In this document: positions 51,455-60,700 of the stretch, in pieces | Numbering within the stretch: position 1 is the stretch's first letter | How the letters are laid out: each line of letters opens with the position of its first letter | Assembly: GCF_000280925.3 (NCBI RefSeq) | Contig: NZ_CP012109.1 | Coordinates: forward strand, 7,274,501-7,338,500 | Direction of reading: 5' to 3' | From: Myxococcus hansupus | GTDB lineage: Bacteria; Myxococcota; Myxococcia; Myxococcales; Myxococcaceae | DNA: 64,000 bases | The notes under the pieces: generated by a model | What the model saw: the letters and a program-made list of their open reading frames with translations, nothing else | Database searches by the model: none | What the model was told of the DNA's origin: nothing | Position numbers and translations under genes: made by a program

Positions 51455-51472
51455 GAATTCCACAAGGAATTC
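51455..51472. promoter_or_regulatory. AT-rich dyad upstream of rpoN
   Basis: GAATTCC-ACAA-GGAATTC is a perfect 7-bp inverted repeat of notably AT-rich bases in a GC-rich region, 127 bp upstream of rpoN and 104 bp after lptB. Operator function is a guess. Confidence 0.3.
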
Positions 51473-51575
51473 GAGAGCTTGGAACCACTCAGGGTGTCAC
51501 ATGCGCGTTGACAAGTCGGCGCAAAAGCGGGGCCAACCCATTCTAAGCACGCCTCTGACAGGTGGCCAGCCGTCC

Positions 51576-52316
51576 TTACAGCGCTTGTTGGAGGCGGAAC
51601 CGTTCCCCCAGGTAGACGGCTCGCGCCTTGGGAGACGCGGCGATCTCCGCCGGGGTGCCCTCTTCGAGAATCTGCCCCTGTGCGATGATGTACGCGCGAT
51701 CACAGATGCCCAGGGTGTCCTGCACGTTGTGGTCGGTGATGAGGACGCCCAGGCCGCGCTCGCGCAGGAGGAAGATCTGCCGCTGGAGGTCGCCCACGTT
51801 GATGGGGTCCACGCCGGCGAAGGGCTCGTCGAAGAGGATGAAGCGGGGCTGGGGGATGAGGCTCCGGGCAATCTCGGCGCGCCGGCGCTCGCCACCGGAG
51901 AGCGTCTCCCCCAGGGACTCGGACACGTGCGTGAGGCCGAACTCCTCCAGGAGGGTGTCGGCGCGCTGCCCGCGGGCCTTCGAGTCCAGATCCTTCTGGC
52001 GCTCCAGCACGGCCAGGAAGTTGTCGCGCACGGTGAGCTTGCGGAAGACGGAGGCTTCCTGTGGCAGATAGCCCACACCCCTGCGGGCGCGGCGGTGCAT
52101 GGGCAGGTGCGTGAGGTCCTCGTCCCCAATGCGCACGCGTCCCGCGTCCGGAGACACCAGTCCCACGACCATGTTGAAGCTGGTCGTCTTGCCCGCGCCG
52201 TTGGGGCCCAGCAGGCCCACCACTTCGCCGGGCGCCACGCTGAAGGACACGCCGCCCACCACCTTGCGGCGGCGAAAGGTCTTCTCCAGGCCCTCCGCGT
52301 ACAGCTTCGCGCTCAT
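51576..52316 (-). CDS. lptB: LPS export ABC transporter ATPase
   Basis: 246 residues. The cytoplasmic ATPase of the Lpt bridge that carries LPS to the outer membrane. Walker [18 protein letters not shown], signature [15 protein letters not shown] and Walker [14 protein letters not shown] are intact. Its start overlaps lptA by four bases. Confidence 0.97.
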   Translation of the reverse strand: MSAKLYAEGLEKTFRRRKVVGGVSFSVAPGEVVGLLGPNGAGKTTSFNMVVGLVSPDAGRVRIGDEDLTHLPMHRRARRGVGYLPQEASVFRKLTVRDNFLAVLERQKDLDSKARGQRADTLLEEFGLTHVSESLGETLSGGERRRAEIARSLIPQPRFILFDEPFAGVDPINVGDLQRQIFLLRERGLGVLITDHNVQDTLGICDRAYIIAQGQILEEGTPAEIAASPKARAVYLGERFRLQQAL

Positions 52317-52918
52317 GGCTGCGTGCCTCCCTGGGCGGAGGGGGCCGCCGGGCGGGCCGGGGCCGGGCGCCCCTTGCGCTTGGCGGGCGCGGGGTTGGCG
52401 GGCATCGACTCGAAGACGATGACGGCGTTCTCCACTTCCAGCCGTTCATTGCCCAGCGTCAGCCGGACCTTCGTGCCGCGCATGTGCGTGGTGCCCTGGC
52501 GCGCCTCGGGCGAGCCCGTCACCACCAGCACGCCGCTGGGCACGTCGTACTCGGCGCGCTCACCGCGGGCCAGGCGGTCCCCGTCCACGGCCTCCACGCC
52601 GCCGGTGCACACCACCCGCGTCACCTCGCGCTGCGGCGTGTAGTTGGCCGTCATCCGGTCGCACTTCAAGTCCAGCGTGCGGTGCTTCACCTTCACGTTG
52701 CCCGTCAGCGTGGCCTGGGACTTCTGGAAGGTGACGTTGTCGCCGTTGATTTGAACGGGCTCCTTCAGGTCCTTGGCGCCACCCAGGGGGTTGGGGGCGC
52801 GGGTGCCCGCCGCCGGAGCCGGGGCCACCGCGGCGGGCGGCGTGCCCTGCGCGGGCGTGGCGGCGAGCACGGGCGCGGGCTGCGCGACGAAGAAGGCCGT
52901 TACGAGGAACTCAATCAC
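52313..52918 (-). CDS. lptA: LptA/OstA periplasmic LPS-transport protein
   Basis: 201 residues with a hydrophobic N-terminus and signal cleavage near VLAATPA. The OstA-like beta-jellyroll (about 55-165) begins [19 protein letters not shown]. The C-terminus is Pro/Ala-rich and unusually long. It bridges LptC and LptD in the periplasm. Four-base overlaps with lptB and lptC show tight coupling. Confidence 0.9.
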   Translation of the reverse strand: MIEFLVTAFFVAQPAPVLAATPAQGTPPAAVAPAPAAGTRAPNPLGGAKDLKEPVQINGDNVTFQKSQATLTGNVKVKHRTLDLKCDRMTANYTPQREVTRVVCTGGVEAVDGDRLARGERAEYDVPSGVLVVTGSPEARQGTTHMRGTKVRLTLGNERLEVENAVIVFESMPANPAPAKRKGRPAPARPAAPSAQGGTQP

Positions 52919-53466
52919 TGGGGCGCTCCCACCACGGTCTCCACCGAGCCCGCGAAGTTGAACGTCTCGTCCGGGAAGTACAGCTCGAAGCGGTCCGCCC
53001 GCAGCCGGTAGTCAGGTCCCTTCACCGTCACGCCCTCGTTTCCATGCGCCCGCTCCGTGGTGGCGTCGTACGTCAACCGGGGAGTGCGGGCCTCCATGCC
53101 CTTTCCGGTGCGGATGATGACACCGCCCGAGGCCACCACCTGCTTGGACGCGAGGCTGCCCTCCATATTCGGAGCGCTCACCTCCACGCCGCCCTCCGTC
53201 CCCGGAGGCGCCCCCGCGCCGGACTGGCCCGGCGGAATCTTCAGGGTGGCGTTGGTGGCCCACACGTCGCCGGTGGTGCGCTGGTAGGAAATCTGCTCCG
53301 CGGTGCCGGACCGCGTCAGCCGCTCGCCCTCGAAGGACTCCAGGCGGGCGCCGTGCAGCACCACCTCGGGAGGGGGCTGGGCCTCGGACGCACCCGCGCC
53401 TGCCCCGGGCTTGCAACCGGGGGCGAACACCAGGACGACGAGGCTGGCGGCGAGCAGGCGTGACAC
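52915..53466 (-). CDS. lptC: LptC-like LPS export protein, possibly lipid anchored
   Basis: 183 residues. Short hydrophobic N-terminus with a lipobox-like FAPGC; E. coli LptC instead has a membrane helix. The LptC-like beta domain contains MEARTPRLTYDATTERAHG and DRFELYFPDETFN. It would hand LPS from LptBFG to LptA. Assigned from order and fold, with modest sequence similarity. Confidence 0.82.
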   Translation of the reverse strand: MSRLLAASLVVLVFAPGCKPGAGAGASEAQPPPEVVLHGARLESFEGERLTRSGTAEQISYQRTTGDVWATNATLKIPPGQSGAGAPPGTEGGVEVSAPNMEGSLASKQVVASGGVIIRTGKGMEARTPRLTYDATTERAHGNEGVTVKGPDYRLRADRFELYFPDETFNFAGSVETVVGAPQ

Positions 53467-53478
53467 GGGGCTTCCTTA

Positions 53479-54432
53479 TCACCCAGCCGAGGCGGGCGCC
53501 GCCTCCGGAAGTGGCACGTCCGCGCCCACCGGTGGACGCGTCTTCCAGCGCTGGTGCATCCACACCCACTGTTCCGGGGCCCGCCGGATGGCGTCCTCGA
53601 TTCGGGTGGACAGGGCCGCGGTGAGGGTTAGGGCGGCCGCCTCGCGGTCCGCGTCCTGGGGCACCGGCACCTCCTCCATCGTCAGGCGGTAGCCGTCCCC
53701 GTCCCGGTGGCAGAAGCCCGTCACCACCGAGGCCCCCGTGCGAATGGCCAGGTCCGCGGCGGCCCGGGGCGTGGCGGCGAGCTGGCCGAAGAAGGGCACG
53801 AAGAGCGACTGCACCTTCGTGTCCTGGTCGATGAGGATGCCCAGGATTTCGCCGCTGCGCAGCGCGCGCAGCATGGCCCGGGCCGCCCCCTCCTGGCCGC
53901 GCCAGATGCTGCGCACCCCGCCCCGGGCCCGGAACTGGCCCACCAGCTCCGTCAGCCGAGGGTCGGTGGTCTCCTTGGCGATGCTCTGGCTGGGGTACCC
54001 CGCGCGCGCCACCCGACGGGCGAGCAGCTCCCAGTTCCCCACGTGCCCGGACACGAAGACGACGCCCTTCCCCCGGGCCAGGGCCGTCTCCAGCACCTGC
54101 CGGTCGGCGTCCGACCAGGCGACCAGGCGCTCCAGGGCTTCGTCCAGGGCGCCCGTACAGGCCACCTCCAGGGCGGCCGCCGCCAGGTGCCGGAAGGCCT
54201 CGCGGGCCACGGCTTCCCGCTCCGCGTCCGACTTTTCCGGGAAGGCCACGGATAGCGATTTGAGGGCCTTGCGCCGCTCCCCACCGGCGAGGTGGTAGGC
54301 CAGCGCGCCCAACCGCGCACCCAGGCTCCGGGCCACCCCCAACGGCAGAGGTTGAAGGAGCAACAGCACGCCCCGGATGAGCACGTAGCGGAGGAAACGC
54401 TTGAGACGCTTTGCTAAGGGTGGACGCTCCAC
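53479..54432 (-). CDS. lpxL: lipid A acyltransferase (LpxL/HtrB family)
   Basis: 317 residues. It transfers secondary acyl chains onto KDO-lipid A. An N-terminal membrane segment (about 12-35) precedes the acyltransferase domain with HVGNWELL and the IDQDTKVQSLFVPFFG region. GTG start at 54432 with no Shine-Dalgarno. It begins the lpxL-lptC-lptA-lptB run and diverges from astB by only 17 bp. Confidence 0.9.
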   Translation of the reverse strand: MERPPLAKRLKRFLRYVLIRGVLLLLQPLPLGVARSLGARLGALAYHLAGGERRKALKSLSVAFPEKSDAEREAVAREAFRHLAAAALEVACTGALDEALERLVAWSDADRQVLETALARGKGVVFVSGHVGNWELLARRVARAGYPSQSIAKETTDPRLTELVGQFRARGGVRSIWRGQEGAARAMLRALRSGEILGILIDQDTKVQSLFVPFFGQLAATPRAAADLAIRTGASVVTGFCHRDGDGYRLTMEEVPVPQDADREAAALTLTAALSTRIEDAIRRAPEQWVWMHQRWKTRPPVGADVPLPEAAPASAG

Positions 54433-54449
54433 GAGGCGTTCAATATCCC

Positions 54450-55772
54450 ATGCGCGAATACAACTTCGACGGGCTCGTTGGGCCCACCCACAATTACGGC
54501 GGCCTCTCGCCCGGCAACCTGGCGTCGCAGAACCATGTGGGTGAGCCGAGCCACCCCCGGGACGCGGCCCTCCAGGGACTGGAGAAGATGCGCTTCGTCT
54601 CCGGACTGGGGGTGGGACAGGCCGTGCTGCCGCCCCAGCCCCGCCCGTCCTTGCGGGCCCTGAGGGCCCTGGGCTTCACGGGCTCGGACGAGGAGGTCAT
54701 CACCCGGGCCTCGCGCGAGGCGGAGCACCTGCTGCGGCTGACGTCCAGCGCCTCCTCCATGTGGACGGCGAACGCGGCCACGGTCGCGCCCAGCGCGGAC
54801 ACGGCGGACGGGCGCGTGCATCTGACGCCGGCCAACCTGTCGCAGATGTACCACCGGGCCATCGAGGCGGAGACGACGCACTCGGTGCTGCGCGCCATCT
54901 TCGCGAGCGAGAAGCACTTCGCGGTGCACGCGCCGCTGCCGGGCAGCAGCCACTTCGCGGACGAGGGCGCGGCGAACCACACGCGGCTCGCCACGCCTGG
55001 ACACGCGGGCCTGCACCTGCTGGCCTGGGGCCGCAGCGCGTGGCAGGACGTGCAGGGCCCCAGCCGCTTCCCGGCCCGGCAGACGCTGGAGGCGAGTCAG
55101 GCGCTGGCGCGGCTGCACCAGTTGGACGCGAAGTCGGTGCTCTTTCCGCAGCAGCACCCGGAGGGCATCGACGCGGGGGCGTTCCATACGGACGTGCTCG
55201 CGGTGGGCAACGAGCGGTTCCTGATGCTGCACGAGCTGGCCTTCGTGGACCACCCGGGGCTGCTCGCGGTGCTGCGCGAGAAGCTGGGACAGGACTTCCG
55301 CGCGGTGGTGGCCACCCAGGCGGAGCTGCCGGTGAAGGACGCGGTGAAGGCGTACCCGTTCAACTCGCAGGTGCTGACGCTGCCGGACGGCACCATGGCG
55401 ATTGTCGCGCCCGTGGAGAGCAAGGAGACGCCCGCGGCGCGGCGGTTCCTGGAGCGCGTGGTGGCCGAGGAAACGCCGGTGAAGGCCGTGCACTACCTGG
55501 ACGTGCGCCAGTCCATGAACAACGGCGGCGGCCCCGCGTGCCTGCGCCAGCGCGTGTGGCTGACGGACGAGGAGCGCGGCGCCATCAAGGCGGACGTCTT
55601 CTACACGCCCGCGCTGCATGACTCCCTGGCGGGCTGGGTGCGGCGGCACTACCGCGAGGTGCTGCGCCCCAAGGATTTGCAGGACCCGCAGCTCGCGCGC
55701 GAGACGATGACGGCGCTGGATGAGCTGACGCGCATCCTCAACCTGGGCAGCGTCTACGACTTCCAGCAGTGA
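54450..55772 (+). CDS. astB: N-succinylarginine dihydrolase
   Basis: 440 residues, normal length, from ATG 54450 (MREYNFDGLVGPTHNYGGLS). It degrades succinylarginine to succinylornithine in arginine catabolism. NHVGEPSHPRDAALQGL and the C-terminal active Cys motif GGGPACLRQRVWL match the family. No other ast gene is present. Its start is 17 bp from the divergent lpxL start, so the promoters must overlap coding DNA. Confidence 0.94.
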   Translation: MREYNFDGLVGPTHNYGGLSPGNLASQNHVGEPSHPRDAALQGLEKMRFVSGLGVGQAVLPPQPRPSLRALRALGFTGSDEEVITRASREAEHLLRLTSSASSMWTANAATVAPSADTADGRVHLTPANLSQMYHRAIEAETTHSVLRAIFASEKHFAVHAPLPGSSHFADEGAANHTRLATPGHAGLHLLAWGRSAWQDVQGPSRFPARQTLEASQALARLHQLDAKSVLFPQQHPEGIDAGAFHTDVLAVGNERFLMLHELAFVDHPGLLAVLREKLGQDFRAVVATQAELPVKDAVKAYPFNSQVLTLPDGTMAIVAPVESKETPAARRFLERVVAEETPVKAVHYLDVRQSMNNGGGPACLRQRVWLTDEERGAIKADVFYTPALHDSLAGWVRRHYREVLRPKDLQDPQLARETMTALDELTRILNLGSVYDFQQ

Positions 55773-55790
55773 GGGATGGGGCCCGCCGAT

Positions 55791-56516
55791 TCAGCGGGCC
55801 TCCAAGGGGAGGAAGGTGGCGCCGTCGAGCATCAGGCGGCTAGCCACCTCCACCATGCGCTCGGTCACGATGACGAGCGTGGGAAAATCCCTCAACCGGA
55901 AGAGGTCCAGGTGCGCGGGCAGCGAGTCGCGGGCGAGCCAGTACGCCTCTGGCAGGGGCTGACTGTCCTCGCTTCCGCACGTCGCGCAAGGACGGCGGCG
56001 CGGTTGTGGGAAGCAGGCCTCATGGAGCCGTCCGTGAAGCTCCAATTGGAGCTCGCACAACCGGGGAGGCGTCCGGGCCCGGAACGTCGCATCGACAGGT
56101 CCGCCAATGAGTCCTCGGAGCCCAGCCTCCTGCATCGCGGCCAGGGCATCGGCTCGCGCGATGGGCGTCCAGTCCTGCAATGAGAGCGGCCCGAACGCAC
56201 CGGACGCCGCGCCCGTGAGCGGCCCCAGCCGAGCGCCCGGCTCCAACACGGCGCCCTGGGGTACCAGCGGCCTGATGCGCTCGCGCAACTGGACGAAGGC
56301 ATCGAAGGCAACGGGCCAGGGGTCGGAGAACGGCTGCAGTTCGACCTGGGTCAGTCCGGAGAGGTCGACACAGGGATACTGGATGCCGGCCCAACCGCCT
56401 CCGACACCGCATGCCGGGCAGGGCTCCACCCCCGGCAACCCCCACCGGTGCGCGGCGCGACTCAGGTCACCGGTGTAGCGCGACGTCGTATCCGCTTCGA
56501 GTCGGAAGAACTTCAC
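55791..56516 (-). CDS. sitI: SitI6-family double-CXXCG immunity protein
   Basis: 241 residues, no signal peptide, cytoplasmic. Two CXXCG motifs (CPACG near residue 33, CATCG near 180) match the Myxococcus double-CXXCG paralogous family, whose members act as immunity proteins to SitA6-type toxins delivered by outer-membrane exchange. It starts 31 bp after the toxin gene, same strand. The family assignment rests on the motif pair and linkage. Confidence 0.82.
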   Translation of the reverse strand: MKFFRLEADTTSRYTGDLSRAAHRWGLPGVEPCPACGVGGGWAGIQYPCVDLSGLTQVELQPFSDPWPVAFDAFVQLRERIRPLVPQGAVLEPGARLGPLTGAASGAFGPLSLQDWTPIARADALAAMQEAGLRGLIGGPVDATFRARTPPRLCELQLELHGRLHEACFPQPRRRPCATCGSEDSQPLPEAYWLARDSLPAHLDLFRLRDFPTLVIVTERMVEVASRLMLDGATFLPLEAR

Positions 56517-56547
56517 GCGTCTCCTCCCCTTCGAACAGGCGCCGCGC

Positions 56548-57273
56548 TCACAGCGCTTCTATCCGAGAACCGCCCATCCCTGGCGTGATGGGCACGTTGT
56601 AGGGCACCACGGGCCCCGAAAGCTCGAAGCGAAACGCGAGTTCGATGGCGTGCCGCATGATGACGTCCTTCGAAGGGGGCCGGGGATTGGCGACCACGAA
56701 CCGCCGCCATGCGTTGTTCCATGCGCCTCCCGGCCCCATGCCCTTGCCACTGTGAATGCGCCAATGAACGTGTTCCGGAACGACCATCGTGAACTGGTGG
56801 ATGTCGATGCCCGCCGCCCTGAACCAGGCCGCGAGCCGCGGCTCCTGAGGAAACAGGTGGTGCTTGATGAGTTTCCCCCGCGGCCGAGGCACCGCCGGGA
56901 CGTACACCGAATGACGACGCGCCACTGACGCCACGGCCAGGGGCTGTGCATCTGCTCGAATCCCCGTGCGGCGCTGCCACCAGTTTCGGTACGCACCGGG
57001 CCCCCGGAACGCTGGCCGGCCCACAACCTTCTCCACCGTGGGCGCCGGCACGGCCGCGTTGCCTTCAACGTCGCCACACAGGAAGAGGCCACACGCCCCT
57101 TCATCACATGCGAGGACGACGCAGCGCCCCTCGGCGGGCGAGGCTTCACAGCCAACGACACCTGGGGCCCACGCAGCGGTGTCCCAGTCGCGTATCGACG
57201 GAGCGGAGGCGCCACACGCGAGCGCCCCCAACAGCGGGAGCAGCAGAGCGACATGGCGTAGGGGCTGATTCAT
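56548..57273 (-). CDS. sitA: SitA6-family polymorphic toxin lipoprotein
   Basis: 241 residues. Signal peptide with lipobox LLGALAC, required for transfer between cells by the TraA/TraB outer-membrane exchange system. The C-terminal half has a compact family signature: HHLFPQEPRLAAWF, VHWRIHSGKGMGPGG, a WN..W stretch and RFELSGPVVPYN, typical of the Myxococcus TIGR02269 lipoprotein family; the His-rich HH/H motif suggests a nuclease-like toxin. The variable part lies between. Paired with the adjacent immunity gene. The toxic activity is inferred from family. Confidence 0.83.
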   Translation of the reverse strand: MNQPLRHVALLLPLLGALACGASAPSIRDWDTAAWAPGVVGCEASPAEGRCVVLACDEGACGLFLCGDVEGNAAVPAPTVEKVVGRPAFRGPGAYRNWWQRRTGIRADAQPLAVASVARRHSVYVPAVPRPRGKLIKHHLFPQEPRLAAWFRAAGIDIHQFTMVVPEHVHWRIHSGKGMGPGGAWNNAWRRFVVANPRPPSKDVIMRHAIELAFRFELSGPVVPYNVPITPGMGGSRIEAL

Positions 57274-57419
57274 GCCCTGGAGTGTAGTCGCCCGCCCGCC
57301 TGCCCTACGGGCGGGCGTTCAGGGGCTCGGCAGCGGGCTGTGAGCCCGAGTATGACGGGCGCCCGTGGTCGTAGCCGCTTGGGGTCATCACCTTCTTGGG
57401 AGAGGAGGTGAGATTCCAC

Positions 57420-57956
57420 ATGATTCCCGAAGCGATACAGCACTATCTGCGCCGCAACGGGGTGCGTTTCGAGCGGTACTGGCACCCGCGTGCCGTGGCC
57501 GCCCAAGAAGTCGCCGAGGCCCTGCACGTCTCCGGATGGCGCGTGGCCAAGTCCGTCATCGTCCTGGCGGACCGGCAACCCTGGATTGTCGTCGTCCCCG
57601 CGGCGAGCTCCGTGGACCTGCACCAGGTCCGCGACATGTTGGGCGTCAGGCACGTCCGCCTCGCCACCGAGCAGGAGTTCTCCGGCCACTTCCCCGACTG
57701 CGAGCTGGGCGCCGAGCCTCCCTTCGGAGAGCTCTACGGCCTGCCTGTCGCCGTCGATGAGTCGCTCAGCCTGGCTGAACGGCTGCTCTTCCGCGCGGGC
57801 TCCCATGAGGAGACGCTGGAGATGCGCTTCCAGGACTTCGCCACCCTGGAGTGGCCCCTGGTGGCCTCGTTCATCGAACAGGACCAGGAGCAGCCGGCGG
57901 AGAGCAACAGCGGCGCGCCCACGCGGCCCGTCGAGGGCGCGCACGCCCATGTCTGA
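57420..57956 (+). CDS. YbaK/ProX-type aminoacyl-tRNA deacylase
   Basis: 178 residues from ATG 57420, with AGGAGGTGA upstream. The YbaK/aa-tRNA-deacylase domain includes VRFERYWHPRAVAAQEVAEAL, the catalytic Lys region RVAKSVIVLAD, and FGELYGLPVAVDESL. It hydrolyses mischarged tRNA. A second deacylase beside dtd in this window. Diverges from sitA. Confidence 0.85.
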   Translation: MIPEAIQHYLRRNGVRFERYWHPRAVAAQEVAEALHVSGWRVAKSVIVLADRQPWIVVVPAASSVDLHQVRDMLGVRHVRLATEQEFSGHFPDCELGAEPPFGELYGLPVAVDESLSLAERLLFRAGSHEETLEMRFQDFATLEWPLVASFIEQDQEQPAESNSGAPTRPVEGAHAHV

Positions 57957-57977
57957 AACAACCGAGGCCCGGGCCGC

Positions 57978-60599
57978 CTAGCGCGCGTCCCGTGCCTCGC
58001 CGTCGACGTCCGGATGGCCGCGCAGCAGGTACTCCAATTCCTCCGCGCGCGGATCATCCGTCAGCGTCTTGCGCCGCGACTCCACCCGCTCGCGCTCGGC
58101 CGCTTCCAATCGCGCCGCCCAGGCCCGCGCCTCCGTCCGCGCGCTCGCGGGCAGATGCCGCATGCCTTCGTGCACCGAACGCGCCGCCGCGTCGTACCGG
58201 CGCAGCGTCTCCTGCGTCCGCGCCACGGCGAAATACGCATCCGCGCCAGGGACCAGCCGCGCCGCCGTCTGCCTCCGCTCGAGCGCCCGCGACAGCAGGC
58301 CCTCACGCTCCAGACACGAAGCCTCCAGCGACAGCAACCGCGCGCGCTGCGCGTAGTCCGTGATGAAGGGCGCCAGCGCCTGCAACGTGTCGCGCGCCCT
58401 CCGCGTCAGCCCCGCGTCCAACTGCTGTGACGCCAACTGGAAGGACAGCGCCACGTTGCCCGGGAAGCGCGCCAGCAGCCGCTCCAGCGACTGCAAGGCC
58501 TCATCGCGCCGGCCCTGCGCGCGCAACACCTCCGCGCGCAGCAGGTACGTGTCCAACACATCCGGCGCCAACCGCTCCACCTCCACCCACGCCGCCTCCG
58601 CCGCTTCCAGGTTCCCCTGCACGATGCGCAACCGCGCCTCTCGCCCCCACAGCGCCGCGACCTCCGGCTGGCCCGCGAAGTGCGCCCTCGCCCAGTGCGC
58701 GTAATCCAGCGCCAGCTCCACGCGGCCCGGCGTGTTGACCAGCGAGTCCAGCAGCCGCACCGCGGTGGCCGGCACCTCCGGCGTCAACACCGTGAGCGAG
58801 GCCAGCGTCCGCGCCTGCGGCAACGCCTCGCTCAGCAGCACGGAGACGTCTCCCGCCTCATGCGCCAGGCGGTACTCCAGGAAGGCCTGCCCGCTCCGCC
58901 CCAGTGCCAGCAGCGCCCGCGCCGCCACACGGTGGGAGCTCGCATCCAGGGGCGCCAGGTACAGCGCCCGGTTCACCAGCGCCAGGGCCTCCCCCGCCCC
59001 TTCGCGCCCGCGCGCGGCGTGCGCCGAGGCCATCAACCGGTACAGCAGGTAGTCCGCCGGATGCCGGTCCACCAGCTCCAGCCCGCGCGCGTGGGCCTCA
59101 TGCGCCGACGCCCCCGAGGTGACCCACGTCACCAGCTCCGCCTCCGCGTCCCCCAAGCGATGCCGGCCAGGCACCAACGCCACCAGCGCCACGGCCGTGA
59201 GCACCGGCCCCAGCACCATCACCCGCACGGAGGGCTTCAAGCACCACGCCGGGTCCTCGGAGGCGCGCTCACGGGGACGCGCCACCGCGCCCAGCACCAC
59301 CAGCGCCGCCACCGCGCACGCAGGCAGCTCCAGGCTGAAGTCGAACACGTCGTGCAGGCCCAGCGCCGCCACGCCCGCGAGCGCCGCCAGGTCCAGCGTC
59401 TCCAGCCCCTCGCGCCGCAACAGGCGCAGGAAGCCCCAGACGGCCACCGCCAGCAGCACCAGGCCCAACGCGCCCAGCTCCGCCGCGGCTTGCAGCACCG
59501 CGTTCTCCGGATGCGTGAGGGTGTTGGGGTTGGGCTCCGACTGGTAGCGCGGAAACGCCGCTTCGAAGGCGCCCCGCCCCATGCCCAGCAACGGAAACGC
59601 GCGCGCGGCCTCCGCCATCATCGGCCACAGCGCCACCTTGGACTGGCGCAGCTTCTCCACGCTGTCCGCGGTGCGCGCCTCCGCCCACAGGCCATCCGCC
59701 ACCGTGTACGCCCCCACCATCAACACGGCCAGCAGGCCCAGCAGCGCCGCGGCGCTCCGGGCCCAGACGGGCGAAGCGCCCTCGCCCGAGGTGTGACGCC
59801 TGCGCAGCAACAACAGCGCCAGCAGCGCCTGACCGAAGACGAAGAAGGCGATGCCGCCACGCGACAGGGACATCACCACGCCCAGGCCCGACGCTCCGGC
59901 CGCCAGCGCGTACGGCCACGCGCGAGCCTGGTGCCTGCGCGTGAAGGCCAGCCCCACGCCCACGGTGGAGGCCAGCCCGAGGAAACCGGCCAGGTGGTTC
60001 GGGTTGCCGAACGGCGTCACCAACGGGGGCTGCGCGTGCACCCAGGGCATCACCCCGAAGAGGGACTTCACGCCCAGCAGCGCGTGGCCCAGCCCCACCA
60101 CCGAGAGCCCCGCGCCCGTCAACGCCACCGCCGCGAGCAACCGCTCCCGGCTGCCCCGTGCGCGGCACACCTGCACCGTCGCGAGGAAGGCCAACAGGTA
60201 CGCCAGGTGCTTCGCCAGCTCACGCCAGGTGGCGGACGGGTCCAGCGAGATGGGCCGGGCTCGCTCCAGTCCCAGAGGGACCAGCACGAACTCACGCAGG
60301 GCCGCGGCCTCTGGACTCAGCACCTGCAAGACGCTGGCGGGCAGCGGCACCAGTTGCACCGCGCACAGCCCGGCGCCCACGGCCAGGGGCACCGCCAGCA
60401 GGGGCACACGCAGCGACTGCCCCTGCCGCCTCGCGCCAATGGCCGCCAGCACCGCCGCCGCGCCGGACAGCGTCACCAGCGGCCAGAGCAGCCACGACGC
60501 CGCGCCCCCGAGCGCCACCGGGCACACCACGACGAGCGCCGCCAACGACGCCTCGGCGAACAGGGTGAAACGGGAGGTGCTGCGGGAAGCGCGAGGCAT
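57978..60599 (-). CDS. O-antigen-ligase-domain protein fused to TPR repeats
   Basis: 873 residues. The N-terminal about 440 residues have about 11 membrane helices and a Wzy_C/O-antigen ligase loop (FGNPNHLAGFLGL, SLSRGGIAFFVFG). The remaining about 430 are soluble TPR-like repeats (LLRAEVLRAQGRRDEALQSL). WaaL enzymes join O-antigen to lipid A core, but this family also includes protein-glycosylating ligases and polymerases, so the substrate is open. Its 3' end lies just after the deacylase gene (convergent). Confidence 0.82.
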   Translation of the reverse strand: MPRASRSTSRFTLFAEASLAALVVVCPVALGGAASWLLWPLVTLSGAAAVLAAIGARRQGQSLRVPLLAVPLAVGAGLCAVQLVPLPASVLQVLSPEAAALREFVLVPLGLERARPISLDPSATWRELAKHLAYLLAFLATVQVCRARGSRERLLAAVALTGAGLSVVGLGHALLGVKSLFGVMPWVHAQPPLVTPFGNPNHLAGFLGLASTVGVGLAFTRRHQARAWPYALAAGASGLGVVMSLSRGGIAFFVFGQALLALLLLRRRHTSGEGASPVWARSAAALLGLLAVLMVGAYTVADGLWAEARTADSVEKLRQSKVALWPMMAEAARAFPLLGMGRGAFEAAFPRYQSEPNPNTLTHPENAVLQAAAELGALGLVLLAVAVWGFLRLLRREGLETLDLAALAGVAALGLHDVFDFSLELPACAVAALVVLGAVARPRERASEDPAWCLKPSVRVMVLGPVLTAVALVALVPGRHRLGDAEAELVTWVTSGASAHEAHARGLELVDRHPADYLLYRLMASAHAARGREGAGEALALVNRALYLAPLDASSHRVAARALLALGRSGQAFLEYRLAHEAGDVSVLLSEALPQARTLASLTVLTPEVPATAVRLLDSLVNTPGRVELALDYAHWARAHFAGQPEVAALWGREARLRIVQGNLEAAEAAWVEVERLAPDVLDTYLLRAEVLRAQGRRDEALQSLERLLARFPGNVALSFQLASQQLDAGLTRRARDTLQALAPFITDYAQRARLLSLEASCLEREGLLSRALERRQTAARLVPGADAYFAVARTQETLRRYDAAARSVHEGMRHLPASARTEARAWAARLEAAERERVESRRKTLTDDPRAEELEYLLRGHPDVDGEARDAR

Positions 60600-60700
60600 G
60601 CGGAGACGAAGCGGGGAGTATCACAGGACCCTCCGCGTCGGCCCGCTCCCCAGCCTCCAGTACGAGCCGCCAGGAGACCGGCCGTGCTCGCCAGCCGACA

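Noticed and set aside
57289-57317. GC-rich hairpin upstream of sitA as a terminator or riboswitch
   Set aside because: A 9-bp stem without a T-run in a GC-rich gap; too little to call.
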